64,000 nucleotides of DNA, taken from Phalacrocorax aristotelis (Eukaryota > Chordata > Aves > Suliformes > Phalacrocoracidae). Positions 11,368 to 23,300 of the stretch are shown piece after piece. The notes under the pieces were generated by a model, which had not been told where the DNA came from, ran no database searches, and saw nothing but the letters and a program-made list of their open reading frames with translations. Location: NCBI RefSeq assembly GCF_949628215.1, contig NC_134288.1, positions 12,221,682 through 12,285,681 on the forward strand, read 5' to 3'. Each line of letters begins with the position of its first letter. Position 1 is the first letter of the stretch. Made by a program: the position numbers and the translations under genes.

Positions 11368-14300
11368 CTGCAGCCATGAAGACATCCCGTTACTCTCTGC
11401 AACACCCAAAACCAGGCACCCAGCCCTCATTTTGGATGAGATTTGCTGACCAAGCTTTGGGAAGGAGATGATGCTGAAGGCCAGCCTGGGCAGCAGACCA
11501 GTGCACAGAGCCAGAAGGGATAAAAAAATCTGAATTTAGCCAGGCCCATAGCAATGGGACAGTGAGAATTTGGAAAGCTGTTCAGCCCCACACAGACACT
11601 TGGAGCACAGTGCTGTGTGGACCAACACCGCCTGAGCCACTTGCTGGAAGGGTTTTGAAAGCCTCTTTATCACAGCAACTGCTAAACACCACTATCCAGG
11701 GCAAGTGCTTGTTTGGGAGCTGTTAGAATTATGGTGTTTTAGCTAATAAATAAGAAACACACAGCTAAGCTCTCTTATTTTCTAGCAGTGATCAGGGAAT
11801 AGTTATTTACAGCCTGCTCACAATGCCATCCCTCACTCTCACTAACACACTGCAGTTATATATTTTACTCAGGTTCTAGCAAAAAATCACTTTGGTAACT
11901 GTTGGGAGAAGAAGAGATATTTCATATGGTACAACAGAAGCTGTAAGCCTAGAAAATAATGGGAATTTAAGAGAATGATGGTGCCTGGAGCACCATTACC
12001 TGGCGATAAGCAAATGGAGCTTTTGCCTTCCCTGAGAACATTTCTAGTGTGAAGGTCTAATTTGGGTTTGGGGGGGCCGGGGCAGATCAGGACAACCAAA
12101 TTTTGTCAAATTCTCTCCCAGAGCAAAACGCTGTCCCCTGCTCGCTTTACCAGAGAGTGAAGTTAACAGGCAGCATCACCTTGTAGACCAGTCCGGCGAT
12201 GAGGGTGTATCGGCTCATGGCTGAGTTCTGGTAAATGTAGCAAGAGCCTTGCTCGCCGCACTGGTCCTGCCAGAGCAGGCAGGATTTATCGATCATAGAC
12301 CCAAAGGCGATGGGGCCAGGGATGCCTCCTGTGGGAAGGGAGAGCGGACCTTCAGTTTGTGCAGCACCTAGGCGCCAGCCTTGCCAGATGCGAGGTGCTT
12401 GCAGAAAAGCATCAGGCTCTGCTTCTACCATGATTACGCAAACTCATCCTGCAACATCTACAGCTGTGCCCAGAGACACAAGGTACCCAAAATACATTGA
12501 ATTTCAAGATCTAAGAGTCCAGTGAGTCCTTTGACCATCCGGACCTACACACTGCACAACAGCCAAGGGACAAACACAAGAGCTTCACTGCCTCTGCTCC
12601 TTTTTTCTTAAAATAAGGATATGTTGCCTGGATGTTGCTCATCAGCTCCACCTGTGATATGTTACAGAATCCTTCATTGAGTTTGCAAACCACATGCAAA
12701 TGGAATTAGATTTTTCTGAATGACAGCAAACAAGAGAAAGCATCCTCCTTTCAACAGCATGTGTTCTACCCCCTTCTTTTCCAACCCAACATGTTATATT
12801 CTTAGGTAACAGATTGGCACATGTTCCATGAAGCCAATGGACTATACCAATGCCCAAATTCATTAGGCTCCATACCTAGTGTTCGTACTACAATCCACTG
12901 GATCCCAAGTGCGAATGACCTTTGCCTGTCAGGGACACACCTAAGGAACAAAAGGGGATTGTTTAAAAATGCTGCCAGGCTGCACAGCACCTCCCCGCCC
13001 CACAACACCATGCACTCAAGTCCAGCACACTTGGCACCTCCATCCCCTCTGGAGCTTGAGGTTGACCCCAGTGCATTGTGCCCCCACCACTGCTGCAAAC
13101 TGGGACACACACATGGGTGCACAATGTCAGCGGATGAGCTACCAACGCTAAAGTTTGCTTTCCCCGCCTGCCAGGGAAGGGAATTAATCCCAATGTCTCC
13201 AGGCTGCCAGGAACAAGGTGGTTTCTATCACACCTTCCCCGTGACTTGAGCCAGCAGGATAAAACGGAGAACGGAGAGGTGGATCCTTGCAGCGCTGGCA
13301 GAGGACGAGGCAATCCCATGCTTACCGCAAAGTGGCAGTCAGAGCAGGAATACTACTCAGGAAGGTGAAGAGGATCACCACGAACATGAAGAACAGGAGC
13401 AGCGGCTTTTTCGCACAAGAGGAGGTGCATTTCCCTGCCTCTGCATCACCAGGGCCAGGCAGGAGGGTTTTCTTAACACAGCTACACTCGTGATAGACCT
13501 GGGAAAGAAAGGCTGGTGGGCACTTTGCCAAGAAGAGCATGGTGATAGTCAAAGCTTAAAAAAAACCAACAAACAAATTCAGCAAGGGCAGAAGCTAGCC
13601 AGTTTCACTCCCAGAGTGGAGCAAAGCAGAAATCAAGCCGCATTCTTGACACACCTCTATTTCAAAGCAGGTTATTAAATAAGAGAAATTAACTTTGCCA
13701 GGCAGCCCTTGAACTATGAATGCCTTCCTAACCCTTCTTACGCCTTTGCCTGTCTCTGAGCAACATGCTGGAAGGATGGCAAGGTGCCTCATGTTCGCTG
13801 AAGACCCAAAATAAGCATCGAGACAGTAATTAGGTGTCTACAAAGCTCCTCACCTGCCTGGGTGATTTACCACAGATTTCAGCACAGTTTGACCTGGAGT
13901 GAGGCAAAACCGGTTGGACACATTGAAAGAAGCAAAGCAGGGTGACCTCAGGGAGCCTTCTGCCTTCATCCCAGGTGGTGCCTGAGAGCATCCGTTCTGC
14001 ACCGGGCTTTTATACTGATTTGCAGCAAAGCTCAAACCTGTGGATGCTTTTGCAGAGGCAGTCAAATCACTCCAAAGGTGATGTTCCACCACCTTGTTAA
14101 TACACAGTGCTTTCAGACATACCTTCTTGCCATTCCTGAGGTTTTCGGACACTTCTTTGCAGCCAGCGTGGCAGGGAGAGTAATACATAATGTCATCGCT
14201 CCCGCAGACGGGGCTGTAGATCTCCTGCAGACAGCCACACCTGGTGTTGCAGGCTGCTGTCAGGTTTAGGTGGCCACCAGGCAAAGCACTAAGGGAAGCA

Positions 14301-17300
14301 CAGGAGCAGTCAGTGGAGAGACAGTGAACAGCATTTTTCCAGGAGGAAATGGGTAGAGAAAAAGGAGAAATGGGGACACTAGGAGATGTGGTGGATCCCT
14401 AAGTAGCGTAACGCCAGGCTTGGGAAGGGTTTCATCTCACCCAATTTTAACGATGAACTGGAAATTGTGGCCTGGAGCTGTGTCTTCCCCACAGCTACAA
14501 AGGGAGTTTAAGTGACCAGCTCATAGTGAGACACCTCCATTTGGAGAGGAGATTCCCACTTTTAGTCCAGTTTATCCCACTGGATAGAGATGGTGGACTC
14601 TGTAAGGCAACTGAAGAGCGGAGCATCTCACACTCCGGTGCTGCTGATCTTCCCTCCCTCACTAGAGAGGAAGCCTCTTCCCTAAACTCCAACTAGATGC
14701 AAAAATTAAGACATCTGTATTCTGGGTTTTACCCTCAGTATTTGCCTGTAACACTGACTGGACATGACCTTCCATCACCAACACATTCACGCATGACCAT
14801 CACCAGCACCGCGTATTTGGAGTTACCCTTCTATTTTGACCAGGGCCACGCAGAACAGGACAGATGGGATGATTGTTATTACCTTCCCTCGTACATCTGG
14901 GTCACTCCTGCCATCGGCATGTTAGGGCAGTGAATAAAAAAAATGAATATAGCCAGCAGACTCGACACTGTGCAAAGTAAACACAATTTGATGATTCCTG
15001 AACAGCGGAGTTTAAATTTATTCACGAGGAATCCTCCCAGGAACGTGCCTCCCCCTCCAGCTGGCACGACCAGATAACCTGAAAAAAAGGGAAACAAAAA
15101 CACAAGGAAGTTCAGAAATGTCAGCAAGAAGTTTTCATGTCTGAATACATTAACAGGAGTGTGTCTGCATGAGAATAACCCCTTGTTTGCTGTGTGGCTG
15201 CTTGGTGGGAGTTTGGTGGACTTTGCTACAGTAGGTAGTCCTCCATAACAGCTCAGGTAATGAGGCATGAGCCTGGAAAGGCAGCTTTTCCTATCCAGAG
15301 ATCTTAAAACAGACTGAGGAGCACATAATGAGCGCTGATGCTTGTTGGACATCACTTCTTCAGTCTACAATACGGCAGCTGATTGAAGATCTTCCCAGTT
15401 TTGGGATGCTGACAAAATATGTCCCCCAGTTCAGACATCCCTTGTTAGAGAAAACATTTAGTTAATGTTTCCTGGTAATGCACGAGAAGGAACAGACTAC
15501 AGTTATTTTGCTTTCCTCTAGAGGGTAACAGATGGCTACAGAAGTGACACATTTCTTCCTGATGTCAGTAGATACAGCTCTGAAAATGCACTTGGTACAG
15601 ATGTGCTAACAGGAAACAATCCTATCTAATAGCTAAAGATGATAACTGCTCTGTAAATTAACTGCAAGGCATGTTTGTCTCCACTCTAAATGAACTACAG
15701 TGCACTTGTATTTGTAGGCAAAATGGGAAAACATTGCAAATAGCTGGTTTCCTTACCAAAAAAGGTAGCAGCTTCAGAGGCACTTAAACTAAACTGAGAC
15801 TCCAGAAACTTGGGTCCAAATGTGGACATCCCAGCAATGAGGGTGGCTTCAGTCGCTCCCGCTAAGCAGAGGAAGATGAAGGTGGGGTTCTTCAGAAGCA
15901 GCAGTACTGACCTGGGAAGGACAAACATAGTGAAACTGAATCACTGTGGCACATTTTGATTTCAGGTCTGTCCCCTATCTTCAAGTCAGCAGGACCACAT
16001 GTAAGGCGAGGCAGCATCCTATCATGCCGCATCTCTTCAAAAGAAAAAAAAAACCAAAACGGACCTAATTGGAGTTTGAAAGAGCAGTGAGCTTCTCCCC
16101 TTACATTTATCAAGATCTACCAGCCAAGGAAAGATGCTGAGGATACCCTCACCTCTCTCTAAGTACCTGCACAGAGAAGATGTTGGTGCTTTGTGGAGAG
16201 AGTCTCCACTGCAGGTGGGGATCAATAAGTTTGCCCTCAAACTCTGCCTTTATATACAATGTCTCTCATGTGCCAACCTGCTCCAGCTCTTGTTCCTACT
16301 GGGTGTTGTCCTGACTATCTTCAGGCACCTAAGAGATGTGCTAACCCTGGCCATCTTTTATAGCCCCCTTGGATACAGCCAAGCACCAAGGGAATCTGAG
16401 GAACATCACAAACGCCTAAACAGGAGGGAATAATCTGGGACTCCTCTCTGTGGATCTCATGAGGGTACCAGATGGGTCTGTTTCTCTCATGTGCACGTTC
16501 AAAATGGGGACTGGATACCAGCAGTGTTTGCGTGTGACATAATTCACTCTCAGGGTGCCAAGGACTTCTGCATGGATGATTTCAGTGGTAATTTTCCAAC
16601 ATTTAGGGTCAGGCTGAGTATTTTGCATTCCTAAACGGGGCAACACTGAAATACTCCTCACCAAATCTCAATCATTTCAAGGTTTTATTAGTCCTTGATG
16701 GCAGTTATCTTGGGACTCCTGACTCAACCAAGAGCAGGGAATAAAGTTGTGTTACATCCTCACATACGCACTTACTCATGTGCACCCATGTCCTTATGAG
16801 AATAACAATCTCTGATAGCCATGGATGTTTTGCAGCTCAGGGGAAATACCAAACAACCCCTTCTATATGGAGGGAACACCTCCAAGACACCTTATATCCC
16901 ACTGAAAAACAGAAAGCAATCTTTCTCCCATAATCTAAGCACAGTTTTACTTTAAGCTTAATGTACAAGTTGAGCAAATAAATTTTATTTTCAACCTACT
17001 GGGATTTAGTAGAGAGACATAGATATGCCTGAAAAATTGCCATGTGTCATTTATATGCGGAAAGATGATCCAGCGACAATTCCATCTCTGAGACACAGAA
17101 ACACCCTCAGGCACACGGGATGGTCTCAATTATCTCTCGCTATCTCGGATATTGGACTAAGAGGGTTGACACTGCTTTGCAGGGGGCATTTTGTAACAAG
17201 CTTTCCCTGAGCCTAGCCTGGGTCAGTACCACAGATCATCCCATTTCTGAGACAGGCACCAACACGCCATCCCGCAGCAATGGCAGTGACTGGGATTCTG

Positions 17301-20300
17301 TGGGATGCTCGCTGAATTGAAAGGCACAGTCAATTACCACCTACTGCTTTGGAGGAAAAGCGAAATCAGAGAAAACCTACTATAATACAACCAAGGGAGA
17401 GACGTGTTGAGGCTTAGCATCAGACTTACGCAACTTTACCCACATAAAGTGGAGAATTTCATTATACTAAAAGAACAAAGAAGCCAAAACACAGAAATAC
17501 CACACATTCATACACCTTGATCACAGGGGGCTTTATACTAACTATTGTCTAGCTGTTGGGATTAGTTTAATTTACTAAACTATTTTCCAGGAATGATCTT
17601 TTCAACTGTGCTTTATTTGAAAGCACAAAGCCTAATCTCTTAGCTAGAAAACACTTGTGGCTGATGTAGAAAACATAAAATGCCTTCACTTTTTCACAGT
17701 TCAAGATAAAAGAGAGGCGTTGTCCCCTGGCACTAGTGTGATTTCATGCCTGTTGGTCAAAGGTTACAGCTTAGACTTGCAGGTAGGAAAATGCTGAGGT
17801 GCTAAGAGTATGGATTTATTGATGTAATTTAATCTGTTTATAAACTGAAAACATAGTCGTGAGGAACTATGGCATACAAAACCTTACCAAAGTCAACAGA
17901 GACCTTTTCATTGCTAGCAGTAGGCCTTTAAACATACCCAGAAACCACGTAACTCCTGAGTAGTCTTGACTGTTCTCAGTTCTTGCAGTCAAAGGGATTT
18001 CAGGAGGCTCAGCACTGCCAAGAGAAGAAACTCACCATCTCTAAAAGCCTGATCCTGCAATTCTTTACTGATGTGGGCACATACAGGTACTCTTTCCTCA
18101 TAAAATGGTCCTGCTGAGTAGGTTGGGACCATGTGTACAATCAGAGCCTGCCCCTCTGAGAAACACTTGCACGCCCAGGATGCCCCAGACTGTAAGAGCG
18201 TGGCCACAAGCTAATGAGTCATTAACGATAGATATTTATGTAATCTTAGAGCATGTGAATGGGGACTTTTCCAGCACAAAATGACACCTGCTGTCACCAC
18301 CATCAAGGGAATGGAGTGCAGTATGTACATCCCACAGGAACGTAAACCAACCTCCCTTTACAACACGTGGAAGCTGTAGTAAAGCCATGAGACAAACTGA
18401 AGCCCCATCCTACCACCTAATCCAAGAGGGATGAAGGAAATATTGACCCATAGCCTCTCGTGTTGAAGATCAGGGCTTGACAGACCAGTGAGAGAACCTC
18501 ACAGACTCTGTCCCATAGCTTGCTAGGACAAAGCCTCCTTTCCTGGCGCAGCTCTACGTGTCTTCTGTTTGGATACGTCTGCACTGACAGCAGGGGTTAT
18601 TTCATGTGAGCAATCATAAGGAACCAGAGAATGGAAAATGCTATTTTATCAGGCTTTTTCAACCCAAGAACTAAGACAGAAGTCTCTTCAGGGCAAAAGA
18701 TTAAGCCGTATGGGCTGCATTCCTGTAAGCTCCTGCTCTTAAGCAGCACTGTGAATACAGCAATTCATTAAGCTTGTTTAGAAAGGACCCAATGGCATGG
18801 AACAATATTTTATTTCATCGCTATTTCTGCTTATCTTTGTGAGACTCTTACTGTCCGTACTACAAGAAAATGTGTAGCATCTGATCGCTTACTAAAACAA
18901 AAGCAACAGTGTCCTTCGGCCTCGCTCTCCAGCCTGGTCCACATGTCCCCAAAAGCTGCACGCACAGATGTGATCTCCTCTTTAATGCAAGTTTCCAGAA
19001 TAGCAACCCTTTAAGGCACTTCCCTTTTGTTAATCAAAAGCAGGGAACACAAAAGTCTGTTGAGTTTTTGCTTTCAAACGAAAACCACACTAAGGTCTGG
19101 ACTGATCTGAATTATTTGATACGAGCTGCCCACCTTCGGGTATTTGCTCTTCAGGAACGAGGGGTGAAAGAAGATGGTCCCGGAGGAGGACTGCCTCCAT
19201 ACCTGCTGTCAGACAGCCTTCACTGAGAAACAGTGGGAGCTTTGTTCCAGATAAGCAAGAAAAGCATTACCACTGAATTTCATCCCTCTCTGCTACCCTG
19301 TTTGTGTTGGTTTTAGTCATAACTTCATCATTATTTAAATGCAGGTTTTGAATTTAATTTCCGTGCAGAGAATAAACTGTGACCTCGGAAAATGGCACCC
19401 GGTCAAGAATGCCATTTAATAACAGTGTTGAAATCTGTTCAATGTAATATTCTTCATAAAACTGCCTCAACCCCTGGTAAACTTCCTGTGAAGTGTCCAA
19501 GTATTTCAGACCAACGGGAGTAGTTGCGTTGACACAACACAGAGTGACGGCTGCTGAAAACTCCCATACTGAGCACCCGCTCCAATCCTCCTCCACCAGC
19601 CCAAACACCACCACCACAACTAAAGTTCAGAAGTAATTGCTGGCAGCGGCACAGGGTTTGGCAACATTGAATTTTGCCTTTGCATGGGGCAGCCACCACA
19701 CATGGATGCAAACTCCTCCCTAAGAGCAGTCCTGGGAGAAAAAAAAAAATGAAAAATCCCCTTATTGACTGCAAGCTCTGGAGGGAATTGATACCCAGAT
19801 ACCTCTGCAACCTCCAGAGCTTGCACACCAGCTAAACCCAAGCTGTAAATAAAGCAGCACCTCTCCCCCTGCCCTCCATTTAAATACAACTCAACACAAA
19901 AAAAAAATTATAAAAGATTTCAAAGATCCATAGCAAATATTTCCAGGTTAAAAGACCACTCGCTTGCTCCCACCCAGGATCCCTTTAAACCATTTCCTAC
20001 CGAACCTCCGTTGGTGCAAGCATGCTCGCCCACACTACAGAGCCAAGCAGCGGCCCTGTGATTAAGCACGCTGCTGTGTCACTGCTTTGCAGGAGAGATA
20101 AGAAGTAGTAACACATAAAAGGTGGCTGGAAGATGTAAAGGCAAAAAAGAAAAAAAAGAAACAAAGAATAAAAGACAAAAGGAACTGAAAGTTACAGAGC
20201 AGGATGTTTCGTTCCCTGGATTTGGAATGGAGCTGTAGGAGTCGGGGGTTTTGTTACCTCTCTCTTCTCACTAAAGGGACAAAACAGGGCTCTAACACAA

Positions 20301-23300
20301 GCAAAAATAGAGGAAAGGAAGAAAAGCCCTGAGGGGATGGAGAGGAGGAGATGTCGGACAACAACCAGTTGGGCTAGGTGAGGCCAGAGACAAGCAGACA
20401 GGAAGAAATAATGCCTGCGGGGAGAGGGAATGAGATGGCAACGCCTGTGCATCTCCTGTCACCTAAAGGGTGGCACCAAGCCGCTCTCAGTGAAACTCAG
20501 CATGTTGCATATGACTGCAGGTGGATCTTCACATGTGGACCTGAGCTTCTGAAAAGTGCAGACAGGACCAGCCACTTGTCCCCTGCTCTCCCATGCAAGC
20601 CCCAGCACAATTTCTAGTTCAGCTCACTTGCCAAGGGCACCCAGCTGCTGACAGGACCCAGGCACTTTGCAACCTCCTCTGCAAGAAAGCATCATTGCTA
20701 TATTTAAAGATGGGCAAAACCTTTCAGCTAGCACAGCAGAAAGCAAGCTCAGTTTGGACCCATTGCTCTCGCTTCTAGGGAGGGGTCCCTGAACCTCAGG
20801 GCACGGGGTGGTTTTCTCACCGAGGCAGATCTTTAACAGTTTTCCCGAAGTCTGGATCCGATGCTTTTTTGTGACTCCCATCCTTTAGCTGATGAGCCTC
20901 TGACACCCTCATAACGATATACCGCTGGGATCCTGAAAACAAGAAGCAAACAGGAACAAGGACCATGTCAGACACGGGATGCAGATGCTACCACAGCAGT
21001 GGATTTGCAGGGGAGAAACGCAACGCGACATCCTCCGTCCGGCAACAGCTACAAGGGAGGAGCAGGTAAACAGGCAGCTGGAAAGCATGGAGGTGAAATC
21101 CTTGTAGGCATTACAATTTAAACACTGGAAGCTCCTCCTCTACCCCTGTGTCCCAGGCTACACGTGTGCATAAGGATGCAAGACCCCAGGCAAGCGTGAG
21201 TACTGTGCAGTCCCAGCCCCAATTCCCTCGAGCTGTGGAGGATCCGTGTACCTGGGAGGCGCTGGGGGTACCCCAGGATGGGGATGGAGATGAGGAGGGA
21301 GGCTGCTCCAGCCCCAAGGAAGCCGATCCACCATGCCCCCACCCACAGCGTGTTCTCCGGGGCTATGTCGATCCTGTAAGAAACAAAGCCAAGAGGACAC
21401 AAGGGAGAGAGGCGGTGGTTCAAAACGGAGCAGGACAGCTTGGCATGCTTCTTGCTGAAGTTGGCAGGGGTTGGAGGGACACGGAGGGGACATCAGCAGA
21501 GGAAACCGAGCTCTGGCCTCTCCCACGGTGATCTGCCAGGGATGCCACATCCACCATCCCTCCGGCCACACTGTAGTGCTGCCTGCCTTACTGGAGAGCA
21601 CAACACTTAACAAGCCCCGGAAACTATATAATTTAATTCTCCTTTAATCTCTGGCTTGTACATTCACCTCTCTCCATCTCATTTGTGCTTTGGGGGTTGC
21701 TATGATCTTCGGTCCACCCCAGAGCCACCCTTTGCAAGAAAACTGGTGAAAATAACCCATTCCACCCCCTAGAAACATGCTCCCCCTTTTTAACCCACTC
21801 ATCTGCCAGAAAGCTGGTATGGAGGCAAGATAAATGACAAACACTAGGAAGCAAGGAGGGACTAAGCATCCTGGCTGGATTACCAGGAGGACGAGCTGCA
21901 CTGCTGGTAGCATTGCCTCATTAGGGTACTCAATCAAAAAATTCACCTGCTGCCCATAGCCTCATTAGCACAGGCAGCGCAGCGCGAGGAGGGATTTAAT
22001 CTGACATGTTTGTCAGCAATTTTCTTCCAGTGACAGCACTAATGCAAGCTACCCTTCCAGCCTCAGCACCCCTGCAGAAACACCGCTAAACACCATGGGC
22101 ACGTTTCCACCAAGCCACCAGGTCATTTCTCCAGACTACTGTTATTTTTTTACCCCAAAGGAAACATATAGCATAAAGGAAAAGGAACAAGATTATTTTT
22201 TAGCAACTTACTCTCTGCCAATTTCAGTATAAATATTTAGAAACATTCCTCCTACCAGATAACCCGCTGCAGGCCCAAGGATTGCAGCAGTGTAGAAAAC
22301 AGCTGAAAGGGAAAACGAGCTGTGTTAGACAAATAGCAGGATTTCAGCCAGGGATGCTGCGGAGCACTGCCGGTGCCCAGCATCCCCCACCCCACCGCAG
22401 CCTGATTCCCTCCTGGACCCGGGATGCTTGGCCTCCTCCCGCCTCGCACCCCACTCCCTAAGCCACTGAGAAACAAAGCCAGGCAGTTTTGACAAGTTTT
22501 CGTCTCACACTTATGTCCCAGGGAAACTTTTGTATCCAACCTGGGAATTTTTAGAGCATGGGACAGGCAAAATTGGTTCAGTGGAAAACCATATTTATGT
22601 GGTTACTGTTTGATTAGTCAGCAGGGATGTAACTGACCCCGCTGCCACATCCTGAGCGCCGGTGTGATGAGCACTGGTGTTGTCTCCCCACCGGCAATAC
22701 ACAGTGTCTACACTAAACGTTGCACCACTGGCACTAATTTTGGTTTGCTGCTCTGGAAAGATAGACTTACTGATGATCTCCTTGCGACCTCCTTCTCTCC
22801 CTGCACAGCCCTCTGATACGACAGTATGGACAGACTGCTAAATTTTGAAATTGCTAAAAGGTCAGCCATTTCAAAGTATTTGAATAAGTATTTGGCAATT
22901 GCTAAGTGATCAGCGATATAGAGCCGAGGAGTGAGCTGAGCCTCTTCCCATGGTGAAGCTTGGCTGTGCTTTGCACCAGCAGTATCTGAGCAGCCCAGCA
23001 ACTGTCCCCGCTGTGCTATGGCACTAAAGGGGTGATGTCCCCTTGCACAGATAGGGTATGGCCTTATGGTTGTTTGCAATATACCCTATTTATTTCATAT
23101 ATTTGAAATGATTGTAGCAGAGATGCTAAAGCCACACATGTGCTGGGGCACGCTGGTGGGCTCTCCCCAGCTGGCCCCATGCTGGGAGCAGGAGGCACCT
23201 CCTGATCTGCAGGAGCGAAAATACCCAGCTGCACTTACAGTTCCCGCCTGTAAATAATCAAAACCTCCCCAACAGCTGCCAATTCCCTCTGATTACCACC

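Noticed and set aside
13322..13552. Separate small gene at 13.3-13.5 kb
   Set aside because: This is SLCO4A1 coding exon 8 read through its splice sites.
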